From Oscillibacter sp. 1-3 (GTDB taxonomy: Bacteria > Bacillota > Clostridia > Oscillospirales > Oscillospiraceae), in NCBI RefSeq assembly GCF_000403435.2, contig NZ_KE159708.1:186001-250000 (forward strand): a DNA stretch of 64,000 bases, given 5' to 3'. Positions 36,475-45,262 of the stretch are shown here, one piece after another. The notes beneath the pieces were generated by a model that saw only the letters and a program-made list of their open reading frames with translations, was not told the DNA's origin and did not search any database. Made by a program: the position numbers and the translations under genes. Every line of letters begins with the position of its first letter. Positions within the stretch are counted from its first letter, which is position 1.

Positions 36475-37245
36475 TCATCCCCGGTAGCCCAATCTGGCCG
36501 ATAAGGCTCTTGTGTGCATCAGCAGCTCCTCTTTCGCTTCCTCAATATTGATGCTGCGAATCCGGCCATAGGGAAAAGAGAGGCTGATTGCCAGCACAGG
36601 CTCGCCGTTCCGCTGGAAAATCGGCGCGGCGATACAGGATAGGCCCGGCTCGATCTCCTCCTGGTCCATGGCGATTCCCGTCTTGCGGACGTTCATCAGT
36701 TCCTCTGTCAGCTGCTGGCGGGTGGTGATGGTCTTCTCCGTCAGCTTTTTCAGGGGAAACTGGAGGTATTGATCCATATACGCCTCCGGCAGGTGGGCCA
36801 ATATCGCCTTGCCGACACCGGTGCAGTGCATGGGCACCCGCTTTCCGACGCTGGAGGCGCTGATAAGGGACGATCCCGCGTCCAGCTTGTCAACGTAGAT
36901 AACCTCGCCCTCGCTGTGCGCGGCAATATGTACGGTAGCCGGATATTTTTGCACCAGAGGTGCGCACAGCTCCTTGGCCTCATTCCGGATGTCGATGCGG
37001 GAGAGCACCAGGTTCCCCATCTCAAACAGCTCGATCCCAAGCCGGTACTTCCGGTTGCCCGGAATCTGTTCCAGGTATCCGTATCCGGTCAGCGTATTGA
37101 CAAGGCCGAAGACCGTGCTCTTGTTCAGGTTCATCTCCTCAGCAATCTCGGATATGCCCATCTCCGGCGTATAGCGGAAACACCGGAGAATCTCCACCGC
37201 CCTGGCTACGGACTGTACCTGTACACCGCTTTTTTTCCGTTCCAT
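36475..37245 (-). CDS. IclR-family transcriptional regulator
   Basis: A 256-residue protein with an N-terminal winged helix (MGISEIAEEMNLNKSTVFGL, near residues 29-48) and a GAF-like effector domain (VGKRVPMHCTGVGKAILAHL ... GIAMDQEEIEPGLSCIAAPI, split near residue 185). IclR proteins sense small aromatic or central metabolites and control adjacent catabolic genes. The ATG at 37245 is preceded by AAGGGGGC. It lies immediately upstream of and in line with the eight-gene run, so it is its probable regulator. Confidence 0.92.
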   Translation of the reverse strand: MERKKSGVQVQSVARAVEILRCFRYTPEMGISEIAEEMNLNKSTVFGLVNTLTGYGYLEQIPGNRKYRLGIELFEMGNLVLSRIDIRNEAKELCAPLVQKYPATVHIAAHSEGEVIYVDKLDAGSSLISASSVGKRVPMHCTGVGKAILAHLPEAYMDQYLQFPLKKLTEKTITTRQQLTEELMNVRKTGIAMDQEEIEPGLSCIAAPIFQRNGEPVLAISLSFPYGRIRSINIEEAKEELLMHTRALSARLGYRG

Positions 37246-37515
37246 CAAAAGCCCCCTTGCCTGTATATGCCGACAGAAGCTCATCTCCTTACATAGTTCA
37301 AGAATGACATTTTAGAGATTTTTTTGTGGACGGAGAAACTTTTGGCAGCCCTCTGCGGGCATTATGCTGTCAGCGCATCCTATGTTGTTGGAATGGTGTT
37401 ATTATAAAATTCACGTCGCTTTTTGTCAATCTCTTTTGCCAATACAGAATGAAGTTTGTTAATAACGTACAATTCCTGCTCGACTTTCTGTACGCCAAGA
37501 AGTATGCCGCGCGGC
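37246..37515. other. Spacer between MATE and IclR genes
   Basis: About 270 bases, AT-rich in the middle, upstream of the IclR gene. It should contain the IclR promoter. I see no gene, clear hairpin or repeat. Confidence 0.4.
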
Positions 37516-38859
37516 TTATTTGTTCCAGGAGAGCAGCCGCTTTCCGTGAGCGGCATAATATAGAATTCCGGTCATGTCCGCCAGAAACCAGCCGATAGGC
37601 ACAGACCACCAAATGCCGCACACGCCGAAGGCCGGAATCGCCGAGAGGGCGTAGGCCAAGGCCACCCGGGTCCCCAGCGAAATTACGGTCAGAACGACGC
37701 TCATCCCCGGCTTCCCCAGCGCCCGGTACAGGCCATAGAGCAGGAACAGACAGCCGATGCCGCAGTAAAAGGCGCCTTCAATCCGCAGATAGCGGATGCC
37801 CTCCAGAATGATTTCCGTCTCTCCGGCCTCGACAAAAAGAGCCATCAGCGGCCGGGCGAAGGTCCAGACCAGTCCGGAAATAACCACACAGAAGCACATA
37901 GATGCCAGCACCGCGCCCTTCAGGCCCGCCCGGATACGGTCTGCCTGTTTTGCGCCGTAGTTCTGGGCAATAAAGGTGGAAAACGCGTTGCCAAAGTCCT
38001 GAACGGGCATATAGGCGAAGGCGTCAATTTTCACCGCCGCCGCAAAGGCCGCCATGACCGTGGGACCGAAGCTGTTCACCAGGCCCTGCACCATCAAAAT
38101 CCCCAGGTTCATGACAGACTGCTGTACGCAGGTGAGAACCGAAAAGCCGGCGACTTCCCGGATGCAGCGCCACCGAAGGGAGCTTCCCCGATAAATGGCC
38201 TGAAGCTGAGGACACTGTGCCAGGGCGTACACGGCGATGCCAACGCCGGAGACGTACTGGGCAATGACCGTGGCCTCCGCCGCTCCGGCCACTCCCCGTT
38301 TCAGCCCCAGCACAAACCAGAGATCCAGCAGAATGTTCCCTGCCGCCGAAACGGCCAGGAACAGCAGCGGGACCACAGAGTTTCCAACCGCCCGGAGGAA
38401 TGAGGCGAAGTAGTTGTACAGGAACGAGGCGACGACGCCGCAGAAAACAACCGCCAGGTATTCCCGCATAGCCCCCCACACCTCTTCCGGAACCCGGAGA
38501 AAGACCCGAATAGAGTCCAGAAAGGCGAAGGCCAGAATATTCAGCAGCACCGCCGCCGCCGCGATCAGCACAAAGGAGGCCCGTATGCTCTCCCGCAGGC
38601 CCGCCTCATCCCGCTGGCCGAAGCGGATGGAGAACAGGGCTCCGCTGCCCATGCACAGGCCCAGCAGGATGGAGGTCAGGAAGGTCATCAGGGAAAAAGA
38701 GGCCCCCACGGCGGCCAGGGCGTTTTTTCCCAGGAATTGTCCGACAATCAAGGTATCTGCCACGTTGTAGCACTGCTGGAGCAGGTTCCCCAGAATCATA
38801 GGTACGGCGAACAGCAGCATGGAGCGCATCACCGGGCCGCGGGTCAAATCTTTGTTCAT
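37516..38859 (-). CDS. MATE-family multidrug/metabolite efflux protein
   Basis: A 447-residue, twelve-span membrane protein with the MATE features MILGNLLQQCYNVADTLIVG, GLCMGSGALFSIRFGQRDE and, in the second half, MPVQDFGNAFSTFIAQNYGA. It exports cationic drugs or metabolites in exchange for Na+ or H+. The ATG at 38859 (a GTG lies one codon earlier) follows GAGGCG. It diverges from an Lrp-type regulator, and its promoter lies inside an inverted repeat that the regulator could bind. Confidence 0.93.
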   Translation of the reverse strand: MNKDLTRGPVMRSMLLFAVPMILGNLLQQCYNVADTLIVGQFLGKNALAAVGASFSLMTFLTSILLGLCMGSGALFSIRFGQRDEAGLRESIRASFVLIAAAAVLLNILAFAFLDSIRVFLRVPEEVWGAMREYLAVVFCGVVASFLYNYFASFLRAVGNSVVPLLFLAVSAAGNILLDLWFVLGLKRGVAGAAEATVIAQYVSGVGIAVYALAQCPQLQAIYRGSSLRWRCIREVAGFSVLTCVQQSVMNLGILMVQGLVNSFGPTVMAAFAAAVKIDAFAYMPVQDFGNAFSTFIAQNYGAKQADRIRAGLKGAVLASMCFCVVISGLVWTFARPLMALFVEAGETEIILEGIRYLRIEGAFYCGIGCLFLLYGLYRALGKPGMSVVLTVISLGTRVALAYALSAIPAFGVCGIWWSVPIGWFLADMTGILYYAAHGKRLLSWNK

Positions 38860-38887
38860 CACGTCGCCTCACAAATAGAAAGTTTAC

Positions 38888-38930
38888 ACTTTCGTTTTGT
38901 AAGTATTGTAACAGTGGTTTTAACGAAAGT
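38888..38930. promoter_or_regulatory. Inverted repeat operator ACTTTCGTT-N25-AACGAAAGT
   Basis: Two perfect 9-base arms lie at 38888-38896 and 38922-38930. The right arm overlaps the MATE -35 box and the left arm lies just past its -10, so a protein bound here would block the promoter. Confidence 0.65.
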
Positions 38931-38933
38931 CAA
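38905..38933 (-). promoter_or_regulatory. Promoter of the MATE gene
   Basis: On the minus strand TTGACT (38933-38928) and TACAAT (38910-38905) are separated by 17 bases, a near-consensus sigma-A promoter. Confidence 0.75.
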
Positions 38934-39001
38934 TCTGTAATTTACTTTTTGGCGAAGATATGATACCATGACGCTGAGAAATCATAAAAGGAGGGATTGG
39001 T

Positions 39002-39460
39002 ATGTTTTTAGAGGGGTTAGACGCGCTGGATCAAAAAATCGTCCGCTTGCTGATTGAAAACGCCCGCGCTTCTTATTCGGACATCGGGCAGAAGGTGGGT
39101 ATATCCCGCGTGGCGGTAAAAACCCGCATTCAGGCGCTGGAGCAGCGGGGTATCATTGAGGAATACACCACCATTATCAACCCGCAGAAGATCAGCGGTG
39201 CTATGTCCTGCTATTTTGAGATTGAGACTGAGCCGGACACTCTGACTCAGGTGACGGAGATTCTGGAGCGGAATGAGATTATCACACAGATCTACCGGGT
39301 AACTGGGAAGGATAAGCTCCACGTCCACGCGGTAGCATCCTCCAACGAGGAGATGGAGACGCTGATTCGGGACGTCATCGACTCGCTGCCCGGCGTGGTC
39401 AGCTGCAGCTGCAATATGATTCTCTCCCGGATTAAGGATATAAAGGGACTGCGGCTGTAA
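39002..39460 (+). CDS. Lrp/AsnC-family regulator
   Basis: A 152-residue regulator with an N-terminal helix-turn-helix (LDQKIVRLLIENARASYSDI, then GISRVAVKTRIQALEQRGII) and a C-terminal RAM effector domain. AAAAGGAGGGATTGGT precedes the ATG. It diverges from the MATE gene, and the shared 140-base region carries an inverted repeat, so control of the pump and of itself is likely. Lrp proteins usually sense amino acids; the pump may therefore export an amino-acid-like compound. Confidence 0.93.
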   Translation: MFLEGLDALDQKIVRLLIENARASYSDIGQKVGISRVAVKTRIQALEQRGIIEEYTTIINPQKISGAMSCYFEIETEPDTLTQVTEILERNEIITQIYRVTGKDKLHVHAVASSNEEMETLIRDVIDSLPGVVSCSCNMILSRIKDIKGLRL

Positions 39461-39933
39461 AGGCACGGTTTCCCTGCGCGGGGGCTGCAGGGTATAGTCA
39501 GTTTTATCGTTCGGCGCTTCTGCCGGGTGATGTTTATATGCGGGGCAGAGCACGAAAAGAGACCGCCCAACCCGGCGTCATACTATACACTTTATACTCC
39601 TTTTAATGTTTAAGGCCGTGCAGAAAGGCGGCAGTGATCCTCTGCTGCCTCTAAGCCCTGTCGTAAGATGTATGTTTTTCAGTTTAACACCCTATTGTCT
39701 ACAAAACGGGGTTTCCTTTAGCGTATCAGAAAGGTGTTTTTTTCAATAACCTGTCCACACTATTGGGTACATTATATGCTATCCTCGTTTGGATTGCCTG
39801 AGATTGGAGACACCCTCTAGGACTTGACATTTTTTGAAGGTCTGAATAAGAGTAAACAGGTGGGCACACTAATATGTGGTCACTTGGTTACTGGAATCTA
39901 CTTTACGAATCGTAGGGAAATTCAAAATGATCC
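39461..39933. other. Gene-free region between lrp-type gene and tRNAs
   Basis: About 470 bases. It contains the 41-base sequence at 39781-39821 that recurs inverted at 63557-63597, and near 39864-39886 a minus-strand copy of the TGACCACATAT...GCCCAC motif found in element B. Otherwise short A/T-rich stretches; probably a scar of an earlier insertion. Confidence 0.4.
39781..39821 (+). repeat. 41-bp repeat, left copy
   Basis: Starts ATCCTCGTTTGGATT and ends GACACCCTCTAGG. It matches the minus strand of 63557-63597 with four mismatches. It may be the end of a decayed insertion sequence. Confidence 0.55.
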
Positions 39934-39962
39934 TTGACAAATGTGCAGGGTTGTGTTATCAT
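39934..39962 (+). promoter_or_regulatory. tRNA promoter
   Basis: TTGACA and TATCAT separated by 17 bases, ending 18 bases before the tRNA-Leu gene. Confidence 0.8.
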
Positions 39963-39980
39963 AACGCATATCGGGTAGTT

Positions 39981-40067
39981 GCCGGTGTGGTGGAATTGGT
40001 AGACACAGGGGATTTAAAATCCCCCGGTAGCAATGCTGTGCCGGTTCAAGTCCGGTCACCGGCACCA
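39981..40067 (+). tRNA. tRNA-Leu (UAA)
   Basis: Acceptor arms GCCGGTG/CACCGGC, anticodon loop TTTAAAA between GGGGA and TCCCC (anticodon TAA), long class II variable arm, T loop GGTTCAAGTCC and encoded CCA. Confidence 0.97.
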
Positions 40068-40079
40068 CACTTAATATAT

Positions 40080-40156
<77 letters not shown>

Positions 40157-40157
<1 letters not shown>

Positions 40158-40191
40158 AAAGTCCTGAAATCTCACGATTTCAGGACTTTTT
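40157..40191 (+). terminator. Element-supplied tRNA terminator
   Basis: AAAAGTCCTGAAATC and GATTTCAGGACTTTT form a 15-bp perfect stem with loop TCAC and a following T-run. It lies just inside element B and replaces the displaced original terminator. Confidence 0.9.
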
Positions 40192-40279
40192 CTTCGATTT
40201 TGCATTGAAATAATCCGGCCAAAAATTTGGGTCAGCGCTCTGACCTAAGCGCTGACCCAGACGGCGAAATGTCCGGAAA

Positions 40280-41434
40280 CTACCGGATAGCACCGGAGAG
40301 GATGTCGCCCATCGTATTCGCTGCTTCCCTCTTCGCGGAGGTGGTGACGTGGGTGTAGGTGTCCAGGGTGAATCCGGCTGAGTAGTGGCCCAGCATCCCG
40401 GAGACTGTCTTGATGTCAACACCGTTTTGCAGTGCCAGGGTTGCGAAGGTGTGACGAAGGTCGTGAAACCTCACCTTCGGCAGCCCCGCCCGCTTCAGCA
40501 CCCGGTGGAGCATGTGGAGCACACTGTCTGGTGAGATGGGACCTCCTGTTGGAGATGGGAATACGTATTGGCTGCTGCCGCTTTTCCTTCTCTGCTCTTT
40601 CAGGACTTCCATCGCATCTGCCGACAACGGCAGAATCCGGTAGGCGTTCTTCGTCTTTAGCGGCGCCTCCACGATCTCGCCATCGATCCGGCAGACCTGC
40701 CGCTGAACCCGGAGGCTGCCCTGCTCCAAATCGATGTCCTCCCATTTCAACCCCAGCAGCTCCCCGCGCCGAAGACCCGTTGCCAGTTCAATGTAGTACA
40801 TCTCAAAGACGCCGGTCTCTTTTGCCTCCCGCAGGAAGGATGTCAGCTGCTCTACGGGTAGCGTCTTCATCTCCCTGTGCTCTAGCTTCGGCAGGGCGCA
40901 GCCATCTGTCGGGTTGCTTGCGATGAGTTTCTGATCCTTTGCGAAGTCCATAGCGGAGGAGATCACCTGATTGATGTTCCGTACCGTCTTGGCGCTGAGA
41001 CCCTTGGGCTGTTTCTTTGCCTCAGTCCGTTCCACTCTGCCGCCAGTGAGGAGCTTTTTGTAGAGCTGCTGTAAGTGCAGAGAGGACAACTTGCTCAGCG
41101 GAACACTGCCGATGCTGGGCTTGATGTGGTTGTCGATATACCCCCGATAGGTCTGATGGGACGAGGGGCGGACTTTGATTTTTGCGCAATTCTCAAACCA
41201 TACGTCCATCCATTGACCGACTGTGTACTGCTCCGCTTTCACGATGTCCAGATTCGTATTTGCCTCAATCGCCGCCTTGAGTTTTGACTTGACTTCCGCC
41301 TGGGTCCTGCCCAGCACATTTTTGTAGATCACCTTTCCGGTCACCGGGTCACGTCCCGCGGTGTATCGCCCCTCCCAGCGGCCATCCTTGCGTTTACGGA
41401 TACTGCCCTCGCCGTTGGCACGCCTTTTTGCCAC
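40280..41434 (-). CDS. Tyrosine recombinase 1 (integrase of element B)
   Basis: A 384-residue integrase of the Tn916-like type: N-terminal arm-binding domain (GEGSIRKRKDGRWEGRYTAG), SAM-like core-binding domain, and catalytic domain with RRGELLGLKW (first Arg), HDLRHTFATLA (H-x-x-R), GMLGHYS and the nucleophile in TLDTYTHVT. All catalytic residues are present. It is the recombinase closest to attL (123 bases) and so the best candidate for the tRNA-specific integrase. Its ATG overlaps the stop of the small gene upstream. Confidence 0.94.
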   Translation of the reverse strand: MAKRRANGEGSIRKRKDGRWEGRYTAGRDPVTGKVIYKNVLGRTQAEVKSKLKAAIEANTNLDIVKAEQYTVGQWMDVWFENCAKIKVRPSSHQTYRGYIDNHIKPSIGSVPLSKLSSLHLQQLYKKLLTGGRVERTEAKKQPKGLSAKTVRNINQVISSAMDFAKDQKLIASNPTDGCALPKLEHREMKTLPVEQLTSFLREAKETGVFEMYYIELATGLRRGELLGLKWEDIDLEQGSLRVQRQVCRIDGEIVEAPLKTKNAYRILPLSADAMEVLKEQRRKSGSSQYVFPSPTGGPISPDSVLHMLHRVLKRAGLPKVRFHDLRHTFATLALQNGVDIKTVSGMLGHYSAGFTLDTYTHVTTSAKREAANTMGDILSGAIR

Positions 41435-41733
41435 TACTGTTCACCTCCAATTCTTGTGTCGCCATCGTTGTCATCCATGCACTCCGCCATCAGCCTCACG
41501 CCCAGCCGGAAGCCCAATATGAAATTCTCCAGAGCCGTGCTGCTGTTAATCTCCTGTTGGGAGCGGGTGAGCCTTGTGAGGATGTGCCTCCCTTCTTCAT
41601 CAAGGAGTTCTGTCAACTGTTCCTCGCATTTGGAGACACGATCTACTGCCCGTTTCATCTCTGAGTCAGGCGCCATCTGTTGATCGCAGGGTGTGATATT
41701 GCTGTAGTAGAAATCCTCCAGAATTTTTCTCAT
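41434..41733 (-). CDS. Small conserved protein (DUF6809-like), copy 1
   Basis: 99 residues, helical and acidic, starting MRKILEDFYYSNITP and holding the conserved NFILGFRLGVRLMAECM segment. I believe this matches the family often called DUF6809; function unknown. AGGAGGG precedes the ATG. It overlaps the start of integrase 1, and a paralogue sits in the same position before integrase 3, so it probably acts with the recombinase. Confidence 0.75.
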   Translation of the reverse strand: MRKILEDFYYSNITPCDQQMAPDSEMKRAVDRVSKCEEQLTELLDEEGRHILTRLTRSQQEINSSTALENFILGFRLGVRLMAECMDDNDGDTRIGGEQ

Positions 41734-42039
41734 TTCTCTGCCCTCCTTTTCAACTGCACAACATACCAGTACGCCGTGTCAATAGCCAGGGTCGGAGGGC
41801 AGAGTTATCAAAAACTTATCATTTTCCAGCCGCAGCTTCTCTTTGGATGTATCAGCGCAAGTAGTGTCTCATAGGAATTAGCAGATTTATACCTGTGAAA
41901 GCATCCGATAACTCCCCGAAACCCACTGCTTCCACAACCTTTTTTGCCTGTCCATTATGAGTGCATACCCTCTGACCACATATTTGCCCACAGACAGAGA
42001 AACCCGCCCTACCGGGTTATCCCCGGTGGGGCGGGTCCG
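41734..42039. other. Intergenic region between recombinase units
   Basis: About 300 bases, with no gene. It holds one copy of the TGACCACATA...CCACAGACAGA motif at 41973-41999 and the integrase 2 terminator at 42002-42036. Confidence 0.5.
42002..42036 (-). terminator. Terminator of integrase 2
   Basis: ACCCGCCC and GGGCGGGT pair, with a second inner stem ACCGGG/CCCCGGT; on the minus strand TTTCTCT follows. Confidence 0.8.
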
Positions 42040-43473
42040 TCAACCAGCCTTGCTCTCTGCCCTCAGCCGCTCTTTTTCAGCGGCCACCTCCGCTCGCATC
42101 TCGGCAATCATGATTGCCAGCAGCCTTTCGCATTCTTCCTCTGTATCGGCATGGACGTTTCGTGTTTCCAGCCTCCCATCCGGCCATGTGATTGCGCACC
42201 GTCCAGTCCATCGACCGCTTTTACTTTGACTGAGGGACCCGGTTCCCCACCGTCGCCTCCCCTTCCAGGTGGGCTGGAAATCGGTCATCATAGCCTTGGG
42301 TTCTGCCGGCGGTGCGGGCTCCGCTGCCTCCGCCCTACCGATGCCCCGGTCGATTTTTGCGGCGGCCTGCTTCTGCATATCATCAGTCACGTGGGCGTAG
42401 ACGTTCAATGTAGTAGCACTGGAGATGTGACCGATGATGGTGGACAGGGTCTTCACATCCATTCCATGCTCCAGTGCGTTGGTAGCGAACACATGACGCA
42501 GGTCATGGAACCGCACCTTTTTGCATCCGGCGTGTTTTAGAATCTTGGCCAGACGGTGGCTGACGACGGAGGGGGCTATCGGAGCGTCCTCTTTTTTAGG
42601 CGAGGGAAATATCCACCGTGAAGAGACGGCCTGCTTGTACATTCTCAGTGCGGCGACCACTGCGGGCGGCAGAATCACCGTTCGAATGGAGGCTTTGTTT
42701 TTCGGCGGTTGTATCAGCAGCTCGCCTTTGATCTGGTAGACCTGACGCTCGATTCTTAGTTCGCCGGTGTTGAGATTCAGATCATCCCACTGGAGGGCCA
42801 TCAACTCTCCCACTCGAAGCCCGGTGGTCAGTTCCAGCAGGAACACCTCATAGTAACCCTCGGCCCTGGCCTGAATCAGCAGCTTTTGCAGTTCCTCCCG
42901 GTTGAGCAGCCGCATCTCCATTCGCCTGGCCGAAGGGAGTTTACATTCCTTTGCCGGATTTTGAGAAATCAGTTTTTCAGCCACAGCTTTTTCCAAGGCT
43001 CTGCGGCAGAGACCATAACAGTGCCGTATCGTATTAGCGGAGAGCCCGTCACCTCTGGATTCCCGATATTCACTCCGTCCATCTTGCCTCATCCAGTTTA
43101 TGAACCGCTGGAGGTCGTTTGCGGTCAGCTTATTGAGAGGAACATTGCCCAACCTTGGACGGATGTACAGGCGGATATTATTTTCATAGCCTGTCCGCGT
43201 GTTTGGCCGGACGGCGGGTTTACAGCAGGTCTCATACCAGAATGTCATCCACTCACCAAAGGGCATATCCGATCTGACCTTGACAGCGGCTGTTGGCGTT
43301 ACTACGTTTTTCAGAGCGCTCAGCTTCTCCACGCACTCCCCCTTAGTCCTGGCAAGGACATTCTTCGTCTTGGGCAGGCCCTTGTCATCATAACCGATGA
43401 CCACCCGCCCCTCCCAGCGGCCATCCTTTCTCAGTCGGACGGTACCCTCGCCACTTTTGCGCTTTCTTCCCAT
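42040..43473 (-). CDS. Tyrosine recombinase 2 with extra C-terminal arm-like domain
   Basis: A 477-residue integrase, about 90 longer than its neighbours. N-terminal arm domain (GEGTVRLRKDGRWEGRVVIG), core-binding domain, catalytic domain (RVGELMALQW, HDLRHVFATNA, IGHISSATTLNVYAHVT with the nucleophile). Beyond residue 405 there is a further segment (GTGSLSQSKSGRWTGRCAIT ... TRNVHADTEEECERLLA) that repeats the pattern of the N-terminal arm domain. The ATG follows GGAGAGGAGCTGAGACC. It overlaps the end of integrase 3 by 43 bases. Confidence 0.93.
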   Translation of the reverse strand: MGRKRKSGEGTVRLRKDGRWEGRVVIGYDDKGLPKTKNVLARTKGECVEKLSALKNVVTPTAAVKVRSDMPFGEWMTFWYETCCKPAVRPNTRTGYENNIRLYIRPRLGNVPLNKLTANDLQRFINWMRQDGRSEYRESRGDGLSANTIRHCYGLCRRALEKAVAEKLISQNPAKECKLPSARRMEMRLLNREELQKLLIQARAEGYYEVFLLELTTGLRVGELMALQWDDLNLNTGELRIERQVYQIKGELLIQPPKNKASIRTVILPPAVVAALRMYKQAVSSRWIFPSPKKEDAPIAPSVVSHRLAKILKHAGCKKVRFHDLRHVFATNALEHGMDVKTLSTIIGHISSATTLNVYAHVTDDMQKQAAAKIDRGIGRAEAAEPAPPAEPKAMMTDFQPTWKGRRRWGTGSLSQSKSGRWTGRCAITWPDGRLETRNVHADTEEECERLLAIMIAEMRAEVAAEKERLRAESKAG

Positions 43474-44600
43474 GGTCTCAGCTCCTCTCCAAAAATATCT
43501 ATCAGGAAATCTCCTACTACTTCCGATGCCCGCTTTTGCATATCGCCAGTGGTATGGGTGTAGGTATCCAAGGTAAACGCCGCTCTGGTGTGGCCCAGGA
43601 TACTGGACAGGGTTTTCACGTCCACACCTGACGCCAGAGCGTGAGTTGCGAAGGTGTGACGCAAGTCGTGGAAGCGAATGTTCGGAAGGCCGGCCCGCTT
43701 CAGCAGAACTTTCAACTGGCGGTATGCGGAGCCAGGATCAGTGGGCTGCTCCGGCTTCAGCGGGTTGGGGAATATCCACTCAGTCAGAGCCGATACTTTC
43801 CTTTTACTGAGCAGAGCCGCTGTACTGGAGGGCAGAACGATCTTCCGAGTACCGGAACTGGTCTTGGTATCTCCGGCAGTCAGCCCACCACCATCTTCTC
43901 GGTAGAGGGTGCGGCAGATTTTCAGAGTGCCGCTAGTTTCATCGAAGTCCTCCCACTTGAGCCCGCAGATCTCGCCCCGGCGCAGGCCTGTGGTCAGTTC
44001 TGTGTAGAAGAAGTCACACCAGATTTCATCCTCTGCGATGACCTTCATGAACACATCCAACTGCTCATCCGTCAGTATTTGCTTTGTCCCATAGCTGAAC
44101 CTGGGAGCGGTGATCTGCTCGGTCGGGTTGCTGGCGATCAGGTGAGCCTGCTGTGCCGCCTTCAGCGCACCGTGGAGCGTGGTGTGGATGCGGCGAACTG
44201 TACTGCTGGCCAGGGTGTTGTTCAGCTTCTCATAGAACCGTTGGACGTCTTTCGGTGTAATCCGGGCCAGCGGCTTATCGCCCAGGCCGGGGCGGATGTG
44301 GTTCTCGATGTAGCTTCGGTAGTTCCTCAGCGTGTTGGGCCGCAGAGTATCCACCATATTTTCCAGCCACTTGTCGAGCCACTCGCTCAAGGTCATCCGG
44401 CTCTGCTCTGTCAGGTCGGCGCCCTGGTAGTTGTTGATATGCTGGCGGAGCTTCACGGACAGCTCTTTCTGCGTGGGAGCATAGACGTAGCGGAAGATAG
44501 AGTCGCCGTTTTCCTTGTGGCCTACTACGATGCGGCCCTCCCAGCGACCGTCGTCACGCTTGCGCACCATGCCGTCGCCGGACGGTCTGCGCTTTGCCAT
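43431..44600 (-). CDS. Tyrosine recombinase 3
   Basis: A 389-residue integrase with all usual parts: arm domain (GDGMVRKRDDGRWEGRIVVG), core-binding domain, and catalytic motifs RRGEICGLKW, HDLRHTFATHALASG, ILGHTRAAFTLDTYTHTTGD. The ATG lies behind GGAGG, three bases after the upstream small gene. It is translated ahead of integrase 2, with which it overlaps. Three clearly different recombinases in tandem suggest either a concerted system or successive acquisition. Confidence 0.94.
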   Translation of the reverse strand: MAKRRPSGDGMVRKRDDGRWEGRIVVGHKENGDSIFRYVYAPTQKELSVKLRQHINNYQGADLTEQSRMTLSEWLDKWLENMVDTLRPNTLRNYRSYIENHIRPGLGDKPLARITPKDVQRFYEKLNNTLASSTVRRIHTTLHGALKAAQQAHLIASNPTEQITAPRFSYGTKQILTDEQLDVFMKVIAEDEIWCDFFYTELTTGLRRGEICGLKWEDFDETSGTLKICRTLYREDGGGLTAGDTKTSSGTRKIVLPSSTAALLSKRKVSALTEWIFPNPLKPEQPTDPGSAYRQLKVLLKRAGLPNIRFHDLRHTFATHALASGVDVKTLSSILGHTRAAFTLDTYTHTTGDMQKRASEVVGDFLIDIFGEELRPWEESAKVARVPSD

Positions 44601-44603
44601 TTG

Positions 44604-44900
44604 TCATTCACCTCCAGTCCGAATATCACCGTCATTGTCATTCATGCACTCGGCCATGATCCTGACACCCAGCCGAAAGCCCAGGATAAAATTCTTGGTT
44701 GCTGTGATGCTGTTGATCTCATGCTGTGACCGGATGAGCTTTGTAAGAGTCTCTTGCTCAGCTTCCTCGAGTTGCTCTGTGAGTTGTTTTTCGTAGCTGG
44801 CGACACGATCTACCGCCCGCTTTAACTCTGAGCCAGGCGCCATCCTCTGTTCGTTGGGTGTGATATTGCCGTAGTAGAGATCTTCCAGAGTCGTTCTCAT
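44604..44900 (-). CDS. Small conserved protein (DUF6809-like), copy 2
   Basis: 98 residues, paralogous to the protein at 41434-41733 (MRTTLEDLYYGNITPNEQRM, NFILGFRLGVRIMAECMNDN). The ATG at 44900 follows AAAGGAGG; a longer frame upstream lacks one. Function unknown; always directly ahead of an integrase here. Confidence 0.75.
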   Translation of the reverse strand: MRTTLEDLYYGNITPNEQRMAPGSELKRAVDRVASYEKQLTEQLEEAEQETLTKLIRSQHEINSITATKNFILGFRLGVRIMAECMNDNDGDIRTGGE

Positions 44901-45093
44901 ATCTACTGCCTCCTTTGCAACACCAACACATACCACACTTTGTCGGGAATAGCTACTATTTTTTTCGAGGACTTTTATTCTTTGTTTTGTGGCGCAAAAT
45001 TTGATAGGGGCAGAGGTGATTTTCAGTTTGCAACCGTTTACCCTTTGTGCTACAATGCATATAATAACTCCTGATTAGGTGGAGGTGTGATTC

Positions 45094-45261
45094 ATGCCGC
45101 GTTCCATTGAGCACTCTATTGAGGCTGCGGAGGTTTCTCTGCGGATGGAGGGACTTTCTGTTACGGAAGTCTGTAAGGAACTGTGCCGGAAATTGCTCGC
45201 CGGCGAAATTACGCTGGAGCAGTACCTGGCTCATGTTACTTCCAGCAGAGGAGAGTGCTGA
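45094..45261 (+). CDS. VbhA-type antitoxin of Fic toxin
   Basis: 55 residues starting MPRSIEHSIEAAEVSLRMEG. Residues 15-20 (SLRMEG) match the class I Fic inhibitory motif [S/T]xxxE[G/N], whose glutamate blocks ATP gamma-phosphate placement in the Fic active site. GGAGGTG lies upstream. The stop is one base before the Fic start, the usual arrangement of antitoxin then toxin. The protein is too short for many gene callers. Confidence 0.85.
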   Translation: MPRSIEHSIEAAEVSLRMEGLSVTEVCKELCRKLLAGEITLEQYLAHVTSSRGEC

Positions 45262-45262
45262 C

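Noticed and set aside
40280-44600. RIT (recombinase-in-trio) element
   Set aside because: The three recombinases are near the length of ordinary Tn916-type integrases and are separated by small genes and a terminator; the compact fused order and flanking inverted repeats of RIT elements are not seen.
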